From Edolisoma coerulescens (taxonomy: Eukaryota; Chordata; Aves; Passeriformes; Campephagidae), in the NCBI GenBank assembly GCA_013397115.1, contig VWZW01001657.1:1118356-1182355 (forward strand): 64,000 nucleotides of DNA, written 5' to 3'. Below the pieces are notes generated by a model. The model had not been told where the DNA came from. It saw only the letters and a program-made list of their open reading frames with translations, and did no database searches. The first letter of the stretch is position 1. The number at the start of each line of letters is the position of its first letter. Shown one piece after another: positions 37,201 through 51,800 of this stretch. The position numbers were made by a program, and so were the translations under genes.

Positions 37201-40200
37201 GTGAGGAATAAAATACACACAATCTCTATTTTGCTAGGATATAAACCAAAATGAAAATACTACCAAACCTCATCATAAATCTTTAAAAATCTCACCTTAT
37301 AGGACAGGTTTAAAAAAACTCAAACAACTCAAAACCAACCCCGAGGTAACATCTTCACCAATTTTTCCATTTAATTGTAATTTTTAAAATTTAATAACTG
37401 CATTCTTTCAACAATAACAATGTCATTATATGACTGGCATATAAATTTAACTCGGGATTGCTATCACTTCATAAAATTATTTCAGAAATCCGTTCACATC
37501 CCATGACCTTGCAGAATTTACATGAACTGCACCTCTCACTTTGTTCTCAAAAACTATTTTAACATTTGCATTCAGGTCCTCAGAGGTAAGTTTTCAGCTG
37601 AGATGCAGGATTACAAGTTTCCATGCCCGTCCTATTTGGTGGAATTTTACACAAAGGCAGCTCTTTCCTCCTTTGGGACGGGCGGCCTCCGGAGCACTGC
37701 ATTGTTCACAGTCGGGCTGCAGACAGCCCGTGGAAAACCTGCTTTGCCCCGTGCTGGCTGGACAGCAACACCAGCCAGGGCAGCAGGAATGGAGCTGGAA
37801 GGATCAGACGCTGCTGGGAACAGGCACCGAGTGCACAGTGCCAGGGAGCGCTGAGCAGCAACGCGCTCCGTGCTGCTGGATGTTTCAGAGCCAGACCTCT
37901 GAGGTTCTTTGAACCTTTACTGAACCAATTTTGCATCTGAAATATTGTCAGAACTTGTCTTCTCCATTTTAGCAAACTAGACACAACACACTCCCCGGCT
38001 CCTGGCAGGGAACAATGGAGGGATGGAGCGTGCAGTGGCTAAGCACTCTCATTGAAAAAACCAGGGGATGCTGCCGTAATTGTCCTGAGAGGCTAGAAAG
38101 GAAACAAGCCTCTATGGTGACAGCTTAGCTCAGCGTGAACTCTCATTTTTCACATGGAGCTAATTAAAAACTGAAATTAGTTAAATATGGAAATGACACT
38201 TGCAAGCACTTTAGCTGAATCCTGGCGAAATCCCTCTAGAGTGCTGAGACACTACCTGCTGCTTCAAAACTCCCCAACTGAATTTCACAGTTAAAAGGCT
38301 GAGCAAAGGGAAAGTTATTACAGAGATTTCCAATTCAAAATGTGTCTGTAAAATCCTAAATTAAATTTCATGGTAGCCCTTTCAGTAACGAGGGACACAC
38401 TGTGCAGTCCAACGATATGGTGCTCAAATAACGTCCCTGCGTGTATTCTCTGATTATCTCACCTTTAGGCACTGTGCTGGTTGTGCCAGCGCTGTGATGC
38501 TCACAAGGATACCAGCATTACAATGCTACAAAGATAAGCCATGTACTGCTACTGAAGGAGTAATTTGGAAAGCATGGATGCACGGCACATAAAGGAATAA
38601 CTTCCACTGTCTAACAGCAGAAATCTGAGAAAATCAGAACCCACCAACCAGAATGTTTTATGCCTATGATTTTAATTTATGTGACGAATACATATGCAGA
38701 GAAGAGTCTGCACTGCAATAAATTATGTGGCCTATATATCTATATCTCAATACTTTACAGGCAATGTAATCATAAAAAGCACTTCTGCATATTTAAATGG
38801 GCATAAAGAACCAAGGGACTGGATATGCATAAAAGGTATGATGAGTGACATTAGCTTTTTGACTACAGCACCATGTGAATTCCATTTTGGTGCACGTGAC
38901 TCGCCTAGTGTGCATAAAAGCAAGGGTATTTGCCCAAGGGCAAATGTGATTTCTGAATGCAATTTAACGAAACCCGCCCATAGAACAGTTCATTTTGGAG
39001 CCAGACCAAGGCACTCAGGATAGCCAGTCGCTTTCAAAACCACTGGAGCTTTTTGGGTTTATTGTTTTTCGTACATTCCATCCCTTTACCCTTGAGGCAA
39101 TCCCCTCCCCCTGGCCTGCTGCCACTATTGCACCAACAAATTTCTGTCTAGGAAAGCCAGCAAAAGATGCCACATAGCACGAAAGCCACTGTTACTCACT
39201 CCCAAGTCTGCTGGCAGGGGTTATTGCTGTGCCCAGCCTGCCAAAACCTCTTCCCTGGCAGCTATCTGTATAATCTGTACATCACACCCAGGCTTTGCTA
39301 GTCCAGGGCCTTGAAACATCTCAGCTAACCCAGCTGGAGGGGATATGCTGCAGCTGCACCATCAGACCCTCTTATTTTATTGAATTTTGAATATGCAGTT
39401 TCAAAGCAATTCAAATGAATTTGCCCAAGGCCTCAGATCAGTAAAACTACTGATACCACCTGCAGCAGGCTTCCTACATTTGAAGCATTTAAAAACAGGT
39501 GACAGGATAGGAGCTTTCAGTGTAAGGACTGACTCTCATGAAAAGCTTGCTAAACAAACTTGGTTATGCCCCATTTTGGCAAGGAAGGAACTGTATGGCT
39601 TTCAGCCCAATTCTCACAATAGCACTGGGAATAATGGGAAGCTTCATTTTAAATTATTTTTTAAATCATGTATATTTTTTTCAGGTTAAAATGAAGCATT
39701 TATTTGATCACTGAGTTTCATTTATTTTCAAGCATCTATATGAGTAGAGATAAAAAACAGAGTTTGATGAACATGAACTTTTAGTAAGAGGCTGTATTAA
39801 GAAACCCAGAAACAAACACCTAGCAGTTGAAGCCTCTTAATGCCATCCAATTCTTCTTCCAGCAAGCAGAGAAAAAGAGCAAATTCCCCATCCAGCAGTT
39901 TTCCACAGCCATGGTCCATCTAAATATGCCTGACAGACAGGTGCAAGCTGAAAAACTACTGGGACACACCTGGCTGGGTATGAAACCAGGAGCCAGAGCC
40001 TCAGGCAGAGGAAGCAGAGCCTGTCAGTCAAAGCCCTCCAGAAGCAAGAACTCTGTCGAGGTGGTTGTGGCCCTTCTGTCATTTCCTTGCCCTGTGTCTG
40101 TAGAGACAGCCCTGCCTGGAGCAATGATGGAGCAGATAACCAGTGCCTACTTCTCCTGCCTGTGGGTTTTAACAGCACCCATGCTATCTGTACTAAGAAC

Positions 40201-42446
40201 TACCCTACTTGGGGATCAATATTCTTAAAGAGATAAATTATTTTTATCATCTTCTCCTCATTCTGTTGTCCTACCTGAGTACACCCATAGGAAGATACAG
40301 CTTGGTGAGGGAGCTAGAGACAGAAAAGGGGAATCTGGGGAAGGGCACCGTCAGATACAGTCAGGCAGCTTACTCTGAATAGCAATCATAAGGCAATGAT
40401 TTGTGCCTTTTAAAAGATCCATAAAGAATAAACTATAAAGAACTGGCTGGAAAGAACAACATATATTCCAATCAACTAGTGATTGTACTTCAAATGTGCA
40501 GTGAACAGTCCCTCTCCCGAGTCAGCATGTGATGCACATCTGGGTAAGCACCACTGGGACGAGACCCAAGGAACATAAGGGGACATCCACACAGTCAGCT
40601 GCTTTTGTCACTTATGCTTCTGGGAAAATATTGACTCAAGAAGCAAATGAATAGTGGCTTAAAGGTGAGAAATTAAGACTGAGGATTTTCATCTTCAAGC
40701 CCTTAAAGTATGTAATCATTCATTTTTTTCTCTCCTCTTGCATTCAGAAATATCCAATAAAGTTTAAAAACTTGAATCAAGGAGAAAACCTAAGCCTGCA
40801 GCCTCCCTTCAGGGAGAATGAAGAGAGGAGGGAGAAAAGGGGACTGACAGGCAGAAATACATTATTTATTCTTTCCAAGGCAGCACAGTGGTGTGAGCCA
40901 GGGAATTCTGTGCCCAGGCACACGTGCTCCAGCCATCTCTGCCCTTGTAGGGACTATTTCAGTGCTTGGAAAATGCAGCACCCACAAACCCAGCAATGTC
41001 ATCCTCATGACATAAACCAGTCTCCATATGCAGAAAGCAATGGAGTGAAGTTTATTCTCAAAGCTGTGGCCAATAAAGGGCTACTGGTTCCAGAAGACTG
41101 GGAAGCCAGGTACCCCCAGAGAATTTACAAGCTGGTTCTTCGAGCCACAGGCGAGAACAAGACTCCTAAGATCATTCAGCCTCTCTCTGAACTTTCCCGT
41201 ACTGATTTTCTCTGTAAACAGAGTCTAAAATCATCCCATGAGAGGCAGAAAGAGTCACATTCTCAAATTCAGGGTACTCACTAGGAGCTACACAGGTTTT
41301 GCCCCATAAAGTGATTCTAAAATTCTAGACAGTCCAAGTCATTACATGAATTCTTTGAATTGCAAAACTTTTAGTCAAGGTCATTTGCAAATGCAAACCT
41401 TGAGTTCAATTATGTTTTAGCAGAAAATGACACAATTACAATAAAAAACCCCTGTTTTTATAACTCAACAGCTTTTCCCCTTGGTTATCAATTTTTAAAT
41501 ACAGGGCAAAGATAAAAAGTGTGCTTTTGAGAAAATTCTGAGCACATAAATGTTTCAGATCTTTTCTACGGCACAGAACAAGAAAATGTTTCCTTTAATA
41601 GTGTGATTTGATGTAATTTGCCTTATGATTTTTCTTAAGGTACAGCAAATGCCGAACAGAAAATGGCACATATTTCATTTCAAGAAACAGAGCCAAATTC
41701 ATCCCTGCATCTTTTTCATGCCCCATTGGTTTAAGTCAATTATTTTCAATGTAGCTATGGCAGTGCGGAAGAGGAATAAATGCAATCATGAATCAAGTCC
41801 ATACTATTTTTCATGACAATTCCACTTGAGCAAAGCCTCAGATGTAACCTAGTGAACCACAGATCACAGTAATATTTTATAAAATTTATTCAACAAAATG
41901 TATTAAATAAACTTACCTTTCTGCCTGTATCTTAGCAACTCAGCAACCCTTACAATATGAGAATACTGGAAACAAGCCTCTGAAGTTACAAATGCAGACT
42001 TGACTTTTAAGAATAGGTGTGCCAGCACTGAGGGCCATAATTGCAAGAATAAATTTTGCTGAATGGTGCCATAACACACATTTTCCTGTATCTGCACCCA
42101 GTCCTAACGGAATTCCTTTATTAACGGCAGCATTTTCTAGGCTATTTGCTAGATCTGTCATGTAAATTCAATGGCAAGGATATTAAGGTTTCATTACAGG
42201 AGATACCAAAATAAAAGTATCCCTCAATAGCTTAAGTGTTCCATGGCCACCTGTCACATGTTTCATGGTTTCCAGTGGTTTCACTGACAGTGCCCAAAGT
42301 GAGCTGCAGGAAGGGATGTGCCCTGTGGCACTGCCTCCTCCCTTCACAGCACCAGCTTCGTGCTCTGGGACCAGCCCTGCCCAACAGAGTCCTGCACACA
42401 CACCATGCCTGAATAGAAACCATCCTACCTTGTGGGCAAAAGAAGG

Positions 42447-42560
42447 GTGGATGTGGCACTTGGGGACTCGGTTTAGTGGGGACATGGCAATGCTGGGTTA
42501 GAGGTTGGACTCAATGATTTTAGAGACCTTTTCCAACCTTAACGATCCTGTGATTGTGTG
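42447..42560 (+). mobile_element. CR1 LINE 3' end, plus orientation
   Basis: The block reads GGATGTGGCACTTGGGGACT, GTTTAGTGGGGACATGGCAA, TTGGACTCAATGATTTTAGA and CCTTTTCCAACCTTAACGAT, then CCTGTGATTGTGTGA as the decayed terminal repeat. This is the CR1 3' tail in the sense direction. It is only about 110 bases long and noncoding. Confidence 0.88.
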
Positions 42561-45500
42561 AGCCAAGAACGGTGCTGTCTACCTGGAGTTCATCAGCTGC
42601 ATTGCAGGACAGGGAAAGGAAACTTACATCCTCGTGGAAAAATGCAAAGGGACTGTAAGAAAACCACAGGAGCTGGTCTGCACCAGCCCTAGCCATGTGT
42701 TAAATAGATGGCAATCAGTCCTTAATATTGTATGGAAAACTGGTTTACACTAAAGCAGCCTGCAGTTTTCCCATGTAAGAGCCAAGCAGCAGCTTAGCTG
42801 TGCCCAGGAAGGGACAGCCACTGCCAGCTGTGTGACACAAGGGAGAGCACAGAGTCACCAGGGCTGTGTCCCACTGATACGAGGCTGAAGGAAGAAATCT
42901 GGGGTTAACCCCTGCAGCTGTAACTCAAGATTGCTCCCTTGCTGCTCACCCCTGCCTGGCAAGGCACTGGCACAGTGGGGGCTTTCTCCATGCTGCCTCA
43001 AGCCCTGTCAAAGGCTCCCTATTCCCCAAGAACAACGGGAGACACGTGGGCCCTGGCACTCCAGAAATGTAACCAAACCCCGTATAATAAACTTGGGAAG
43101 GAGCGCAAACATTCAGCAAATGTAAATATCAATGCAGCGGATGTGTAAAACATGATTTTAGCAATGTCTCCTGTTAAATGTCCTCATTTTGGGTTCATCA
43201 GAAACACTGACAAATGCTGCAGCCAAAAATCTGAACAGTTCTCAGCAGCCCCAGCAGCGCTGCCCAGGTGCACTGGCACCCTGGAGACTGAGGTGGCAGA
43301 AAGTTATAGAATAAAGCATAAAAACCCTGGTTTTCTACAAGACTACCATGAACTTGCCATTACTAAGGAGTTTTCTTGACACAAGCACTGTGAAGGACAG
43401 TGGCTGTGGTGGAGATGCAAACCCAGTGTGCTGAGGAGGGCGGGGAGGGCAGCGTGTGGTTGTGCCCCCAGAACCTGGCATTGCTCCTGGCACACAAACA
43501 GGCTCTGCTCCGTCCCCTCCTTTGCCAGCTCCCAGCCACAAGCCACGGCGTGCTGCTTACCTTAGTTTGCCTTAAATTTTCCTCGCGGATGGCTGTACTA
43601 CACTTTTGTGTAGGCTGATGATTTAGTGGTTGCCCGCTGCTATCAGAGGGAGAAGCATTTTTCCCTTCAGTGCCTGCTTTGTAAATCAATCATTAAATTA
43701 TGTGCCACTTCTTTCACATTTTTTGGGCCTCTATCTGCCATAAGACACCTGCTGTGGTGACAACTGACAAAATATATGGAACCTGGGGAGAGGATGAGGA
43801 AAGAGAGGAAGGAGGAGGACTCTGACTGTCTTTGCACATGTGACCTACTGGCAGAAAGGCTCAGGCAGTGGCATACAAATGCTGTAGATTGAAGCTACTG
43901 AATTTTTCAGTAGCACAATACACTGCATAACTTTGCTGTGGCACCAGAACACGAGCACTTAAAGAGCAATCTTCAAAGCACTAAAATAAGACATACCCAG
44001 CTGTGTTTCCATTCATATACATCAACAAGAAAACATGTAATTTTTACACTAATTCCACAGAGAAATCGAATAATAAAAAGCTATCCAAAAAGTGAATAAA
44101 ATTCTACAAACTGTAGCGATTAAGAGAAATACATCTAGTTTTATTAATCTGTATCATGGAAACACAAGTGATTTAAAGCACCTTTGCAACATCTCTGCAG
44201 TTTAATCTGTATCAGGTTATTTGGAGGAAATCACAATTGTATTGTCAAGATCAAAATATTCACTGTCTTCTCCACAAAACAACTATTAAAATTTTTAAAA
44301 GCAATTTGGGAATGTTGACAGTTGTCGACATCACACTCAAACAGGTACTGCTAACATTCACATCTCATTATATTTTATCTTTCTTTTTCAAGGCCTAATA
44401 TTATTTTTTTTCCAGTAGAAATGTACAAATTGCTTTACTTGGAATCAGAATGAAGATTCCTACAGATTCTTAAATGAGAAAACACATCATCACCACTAAC
44501 AGTAACACAAACAAAACACAACTACTCCTACAGCTGACAGCACTGTAAGGAGAAGTGTGGAGTATCAGCATTAGAAGACAGATGAGTAAACCAGAGGTGG
44601 GAAAAAGCAGATTACTGTTCAGGCAGAGTAATTTAGAAAGCTTTACTAGGGGGTTGGGATCTGTTGCTTCTAAAAGAAAGCCAGAGAAAAGAAAGAAAAC
44701 CGTTCTCTGTCCTTGTTTTGTAAAGTTCTTTTCATCAAGTTGTATGGAAAACAGAAAAAAAGTTTGTCTTCTTCCTTTCAGATCACAGCATTTTTGTAAA
44801 GTATTTTATTATTTTTATAGCTTCTGCCACATTAGATTGCACTTCAACTCTTTTTATTTTTTTAAGTTGACCATTCTGCTAATAAAAGACACTGGATTGA
44901 TGGCCCCAGAACCTGATATTTGCCATTTATTCTCAGACTAGGAACAGCACTGAAAGGTTCCTCAAGTGGTCCAGCTTCACTCCTACTCTGAAGAAATTGC
45001 TCCTTTATACCTATAAAGGATATACCTCAGCTAAAACAATAGTAAAAAGTGACTTTAACAGTGAGTGTGGGCCAAGTGTGATATTCTGGCAGCAACAATA
45101 ATTCACTGAAAGTCACAGGCTTTGTTCCCCGCGACAGAACCAGCTCGGAGCTGGGCAGTGCTGATTTCTACTTCCCCTCCACTCAGCTTACAGAAGGAAA
45201 ATGATGCAGTAATAGCTGCACCTCCCCAAGAAGGGGAATCTCCCAGAAAACAGCCTAAAGAGCAACACCTTGTCCCACAGGGACTGTCATTTGGGGTCCT
45301 GAAATAAAGCTGGATAGATGAGGTTGTGCTTTGAGAGCAAGTCCTGCATCCTGAAAGAGCAGAGGAAGATTTTAATTGGTTTGGGAACACCCAAGGCTAC
45401 AGCCCTCTCCTTGCACAGTTACCTGGGAAAATCAAAGGAGCTGGGAACAAGTGGTTAGGCAGAGCAGGACAGTGGGAAAAGCACTCTGACACACAGATCC

Positions 45501-45776
45501 CCAAACTTCTGCCGACCCTCATTAAGTTTTGATAGAATATCAGAACTCAAAAAGTATATACTGATGTTCTTCAATAAAATAACTACAAAATGTTAACTAT
45601 TCTCAAGTAAAGGTGTTGAGATATCAGCCAGAACAAATGATTATGCCTACCACAAGGGAAAACAATGTGAAAACTTTGCTCCAAATGTGATGTGATTGTG
45701 TAGGATTCTTTGGGAAGTGAGTAAAGTGCAGCTCACATTATCATTCCATGCTTGGTGAAGAAGTCTCTTCATTATC

Positions 45777-45802
45777 CACACACACAAACACTCACACACA
45801 CA
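45777..45802. repeat. Imperfect CA-rich simple repeat
   Basis: CA units interrupted by AA and CT form a short simple repeat in the 37-kb intron. Nothing else was seen. Confidence 0.8.
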
Positions 45803-48800
45803 GATCTCTCCTCCTGAGTTACCTGGGAACAGGCAGGAATTGCCTGTCATGCTTTGCTGTCTCAATAGGCACGAATTGTCTATCACACTTTACCACCTTG
45901 TGCTGTGATTTCTTTCTGAAACCCAGTGCTCTTCCTTACATTCTGTTATTATGTTACTTTTAAATACCAGAATATAGAGCCTGACACTACTCAAAAGACA
46001 CTCAAAACCAGCAGACCTAAGATCCATTTTTTACGGTAATGTAAAATATATACATTACTGAAACTCAATTTAGCCATCTGGAATGCAGGAATAATAACAT
46101 TTACTTTCCCCCAGTAAAATGCTTCTAAGCTAAATTAGCATTAACTATTATTCATCTCAATTCTGCAAAACAGTGAATCATAGCCTTAACTTCAAGCATT
46201 TTTTTAAAAACTGACTAAGTAATTTCATTGAGCAGAAAATAAAACTTTTGTCTTTCTTTTCAATTCCTCCAACTATCATTATTTACCAGATGCTAATTTA
46301 GCCTATTTACAGAAAAATCAAGTTATTTTTTGGCTCCTCTGCGCTAGAATTAATCAGAAACAGCATGATACCATGTTTAATTTCAATCACAGCAGCTATC
46401 GCTTTACAAATAAATAAAACTTACAAAATTTTTTACTGCTCTCAAAGCAGATGCTGGTTTTTTTCTTAAGGAAAATAAAATTTACAATACTGGCTTCTAC
46501 ACAAACTTGTTTGATTATGAGAGCACCACAGAATGTGGGCTTTTGCTCAATAAAATCAAAGGGTATGAATAAAACTGCATTTTCTTAAAAGAAATAGCAA
46601 TAGCTGGGTCATAAAGGAGATGTCCAGACTGTTAAGAATTAAAACACCCATAAGGAAATAAAATCTCGGGGGTAGAGGAAGGAAAAAAAATATTAGAAGA
46701 AATCTATCAACCGTAAGGCAAGTGCTATGAAGTGGTACACGGAATTCCTTTCGTAGATCTGGGACTCGCCTATTTCAGTTAAAGTTGGAAAAGCTGGTTA
46801 TCAATTTCCTAGCTAGATTTAGTGAGAGGACAGCAGAATTCGCCCCATCTGTTAGTCCTTGGCTAGGACACCAGTGCTATTTGTTTTCCTAGCATGGCAT
46901 CCCAGCCCATACAACAGATTGATGGTGCCAGAGAGAACCGTGAAGTGGCGCCTGCTGCAGTGCCAAGGGCGGCAGGAGCGGATGCTCACGTCCAGATGAT
47001 CTTGCATTAAGGGACGAGGAAGTGAAAAATCTGCGCTGCCTCCTGCCCTCCCCCACCCCTGGCTCACGGGAGGCTGCATCTGACCTTCAGCCAGGGAACA
47101 GAGAGCAAACCTGACTTCAAAGCTTCAGAGGTGTCCAAGAGTACCCTTCAGCTCAAGTTTTGCCCGGCCATGGGCTGGTTTTAAACCCATTCTGTCAAGG
47201 TGAGATTTAGAGGGAAAAACTGCTTTGTCCTAAATGGCTTTAGGCTAAGTGCCTAAAGACCTTCCCTGGTGCCCTCCTTCCCAACAGCCTGCACAGGGAA
47301 GGGTGGCTTTGTGCAGACCCAGCTCATCTGCGCATCTGTTGGGAGAGTCTGGATTTAGTGTTCAGTGACCCTCCTGTCACACTAAAACTTATACAACCTG
47401 CAGTAACAAAGGGTCTGAGGAACATTCCTCCTCATAAAAGAGTACAATTTTATTATTAATTACAAGTATTGGTGGCAATATGTACTAGATCCCTCCAAAA
47501 TACTGAATGCTTCAAGATACTGTAAATTTTACCCAAGAAAATAAAACTACCTCCAGTTACTGTCTCAGCTATTTTTGTGAACTTCTCCCCTGCTGCAGAG
47601 AAGTTTAGACAAACTATGATAAATTTTCCCATTCCTGATTTCACTGACGTGCATTTCTAACAAACTTCAGAACAGTACACATGGACTATTTTCAAGAATG
47701 GGTCTAGGGTAGGACTCCAAAAAAACACATGAAATAAGCAAGCTAAAAAGTAGGGGAAATATTTTCATAGTTTCTGCAGGTTGTAGTAATATTATTTATT
47801 TTTAGTACATCACAAAGTATTATCTAGATATAACTTAAGAGCATCTAGTAGCACACAACAAAAAGTAGGTGAAAGAAATCAGTAAAATCTACAGAGAAAT
47901 CAGTTCAATTTGTACGTATCAATACACATAAACACAAACAATAAGCAAGCTAGAGACACGTAAAATATAATTCTGTCTACTACAAATTTGGCCTTTTCAT
48001 AATCTGCAGCCCAAAGTCTATTATGATCTTGCCATTTCAATCCAGACCTTTGCCTTCCACAAAAAGGCTTTAGGGAAAAACTGCTTATATTTAGAAAAAG
48101 CTTTGAAAGGTAAAACTACCATAGAATAACATTATCTTTATCGTAGCAGACTAGTCAGAGAGTTCAAACTGAAATGCCATTTCATGCTAAGCAATAATGT
48201 CTCTCTTCGTAAATGGCACGTGGGGTATTTATACTACTGAAAACCAGGGATTGATGATTGCAGGATTTCCAGTTCTCGAGTTGACAAAGGGGATATTTTC
48301 ATGGAGGTGACACGCACGGGTTTCAGAGGCCTCCCCCAGCCCAGAGCTGGCACTGACGAATCGCGTGACTTACTAAAGACTGAAGGCACATTGCACAGTG
48401 CTCGTTGACATAAATCATATCTAACAAAGGATACCCCGGCAGAGGGGGGTGGGAAGAAGCCCCACAGTCTTACAGACCCTGCAAGTGAAGAGGAAGCATC
48501 TAGGATTGGTGTTTTCCTTGAGCCAAGAAAGGACATGACTGGTTTTAAATTTCCAGCCAAAGGAAACCAAGATTCACCATTACCTTCCACACAACTGTAA
48601 ACCTTCACCTTTACCTACCAGTACCACGTGCCTGAGCACTGGAACTGGGACCAGCTGAGCACTGAGTGTTGAAAAGAACCAACTTGCTTTCAAAGCCATT
48701 CTCCTGCCCTCTGATCAGGAACTCTTTCACCAGAAGATTTTTGTGAGCGATGTTACTAAGCAAAGTGAAAGCCTGAATTTCTGCTACCTCCAAACCCCCC

Positions 48801-51800
48801 AATCTTAACCTTTGGTGTTTAAGGCCTGTTTTGCCTTGAGAGAAATTACAAAAATTTTTTGTCTCTGAAAACAGAAAGATGTGGGGCCACACAGTAAAAC
48901 TGAATTTTAAAAAAATTGCAAATTTTGGCTAAAAGCATACACACAGACACTTACTGGTGACTTGCTGTGTTCAGTAATTTACCCATGTGTCAAACCTCTG
49001 AACACTGAACTAAGGAAACTGCTTTGTACAGCTATAAAAAATATTGACGATTCCAGAGTCACCACTGTACCCAAGAAAAAGCAAGGTGTGCAGTACATGC
49101 AGCCATTACCTCTTTTGCAAACTGCTCTGGGATTGTCAGAGTATGCAAGTTGTAGCACTCAGCAGAAACTCTTAATGGAGAGCATTTAAAACAAAATCTG
49201 CTGAAAGTATGTAAAGGATTGCTTACAGCTGAAGAATGGAAATATGTTAAGAGGACTGGGATTCCTAAACTTTGGGCCCTGAGCTTTGGTTTGGGCCTTT
49301 CTATTTGCAAAAACCAAGATCTGTGCTCAGAATAAGGATCTATACTCGAAAGGTAAAAAATAAGATGGAGTTTGCGAAGGCAACCCATGGCCTTGTGCTG
49401 CCCCATTCCTGGAAAATGATCAATCATCAATGACCCACACTGGTCTCAGGTCCCAGGCAAAGGCACCCACTGTGCAAACTGGAAATCCAAGGTCCCAGCA
49501 GCAGAGCCGCCAGAGCTGGCAGGGCAGGATTTGCAGCACCATCCACAACCTGTAGCTCACGCTTTTCCTGTGACTCTGGCGCCCTGGAAAAAGAGTTCCA
49601 GAATGAGCCTTGGGACTGCATGGATTGTTCTAGCAGGCTACACTACCTGGTGACCTGAACCCTCAGCTGCACTGCACTGGGAACTACTCACCTCAAAACT
49701 CCACTGCTCTGCTAAAAGCAGCTACTAAAAGGTCTCCTCCTTCAGATTTGAGTTGAAATGCAAGTTGGGATGCTGACAGCTTTGAAAAGGTATCCAGGAA
49801 TTCCAAATTCACTGAAGCAGTGAATTCCATACTAAATATTGGCTTCTCAAATCATGGGCAACACAGGAAAACTGTACATTGAAATGCACACACAGCCAAA
49901 GCAGAGAAAACTCTCACTGCTAAGGAGCCTGCTGTATATTTGGTACTCCAGGAGTGCCAAAGCAATGTTCAGCAAATTGCACTGTGTTTAAAAGCCTTTT
50001 CCCGTTCTAGCTGTTTACAGCTTTCTAATGGTAAATATGGGAGAAAAGATGAATGATTTATGAATACTCACTGTAAAAAGTCAAACAACATATTAAAACA
50101 ATGCTTCATAGCATGGGGAAATGGAGTTAAGCAGACTACTTTCATGGCGATTTTTATAGAAAGGAAATGCACAGATTTTTGACAGGCAAAAAAAATCTAA
50201 AGATGAAGAGAATGGTGTTAAATGTTGTTAAACCTTTATTTGGCCTAAAGCAAAAGATAAAACTCATTCTGCCAGAGATCTAAAATCTAAAGAGATGAAA
50301 ACCACAGCTTTTTAACTTAAGTAATTCCCCTTTACAAATATTCTCAGACGAGATTGAGTGAAACCCTCCACCCAGCTACATCCTGAAAACCAAAGTATTT
50401 CCAGTCTCTGTGTTAATATGAGAGCGGGCAGTGCTGATCAACTGACAGAAAAACAATTGAGGAGTAGGATGCATCCTGCTGTTTTCCTGAACATCTCTGA
50501 ATTCCCTGCTCCCAGGGACAGTAACCCCTTTCCTTCCTTGCTGCAGGTCTAATGGATGGCACTTGCCCACAGCTGCTCAGGCAATTGCCCTGACCCAGTT
50601 GTGCAAGGAAGTAACGAGCCCCTGAATTGACTAAGGAGCGTCACAAGGACAGAAGAAAAAATTGGCTAAGGGAGCACATCAGCAGCTGGAGGAGCATCCT
50701 CAGGTGGTGCTCAAGGAGAATGGATATTTTAATTTGTAGCTCATTTACTGCAATAGGACAGAAGTTTAAGACATGCCATGGAGGACAAGATGGCAACCCA
50801 AGCAAAGAAAGGGAAAACAACTTTTCTGTATTTCTGAGAACAAATAGCTGTCTCTACCACCACATCATTGTTTTACTATTACCAGCTAATACAACAGCAG
50901 ACTGGAAGTGCAGCTGCGGTCCACAGAATATTTGGCATTTCTGGCCCAAGCATAATCCCTCAAGTAATGAAAAACCTATTTCTATTTCTGCATCCTCGCT
51001 ACTCTTCATACTGAAGAGGCTGCGTCTGTCTCCCATTTATTGAAGCTTATTCTTCATCTAGACAGCCAGAGCTGGTTTGTATTAGAAAGTAGGTTTTAAA
51101 TCACTATTTTTCTATTATTTGTTTTAGGATTTTCAGGAAGCCTCCAGAGGTGCAGAAAAATTCTGGTTGGAAAATACTCTAATACTCTTCATGAACCAAG
51201 CTCCAAATCCCTAAACCCTTGTATAAGAACTGTGATGTTTTTAAGGTTCAGATTCTGGCCATGAAGACAGTAACATGGTAAGGGTTAAAATGACATAAAA
51301 ATGTTTTTTAAAAAAAGTTAAAACTTCCCCTGCAAGAGTAAGACTAATCAGATCCCTGAGCTTTTCTTAATGAGCAGACTCCGTTATGGTCTCTCTTTGC
51401 TCATGTGGTTGGAGTTTTGAATTTCGGCGATTAATGGATGTAAAAGGGGGATATACATGAAGAAAGAAACAACAGGTGAAATAAATTTTTGGCTCATGAG
51501 AGCCTAAATTGCATCTCTCTTCTCTTGCTGCTCCCTGCTACCTTGTGGCCAGTTTTAACAGGATTCTGTATTTTCAGGTCCCAGCTCTGCACCACATTGT
51601 TACCAACACGCACAGGTCTCTCCCTGGAAAAGGCTCAGATGCTAAAGGCACAGCAACCCATCGCTGCCAGGTGCATGGGGCTATGGTGTTGCATATCCTG
51701 TCTCTGGCAATTGTTAGTGTGCCTGCTGTGAAATTGTTTCATTTCTCTTTCAGGTTAAGGTTCTTTTGCATTTTCCACAGACGAGCAAAGATGCAACAAG

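Noticed and set aside
50627..51043. 138-codon plus-strand open frame as a retroelement remnant
   Set aside because: The KER-rich start drew attention, but no reverse transcriptase, gag or CR1 block could be matched.
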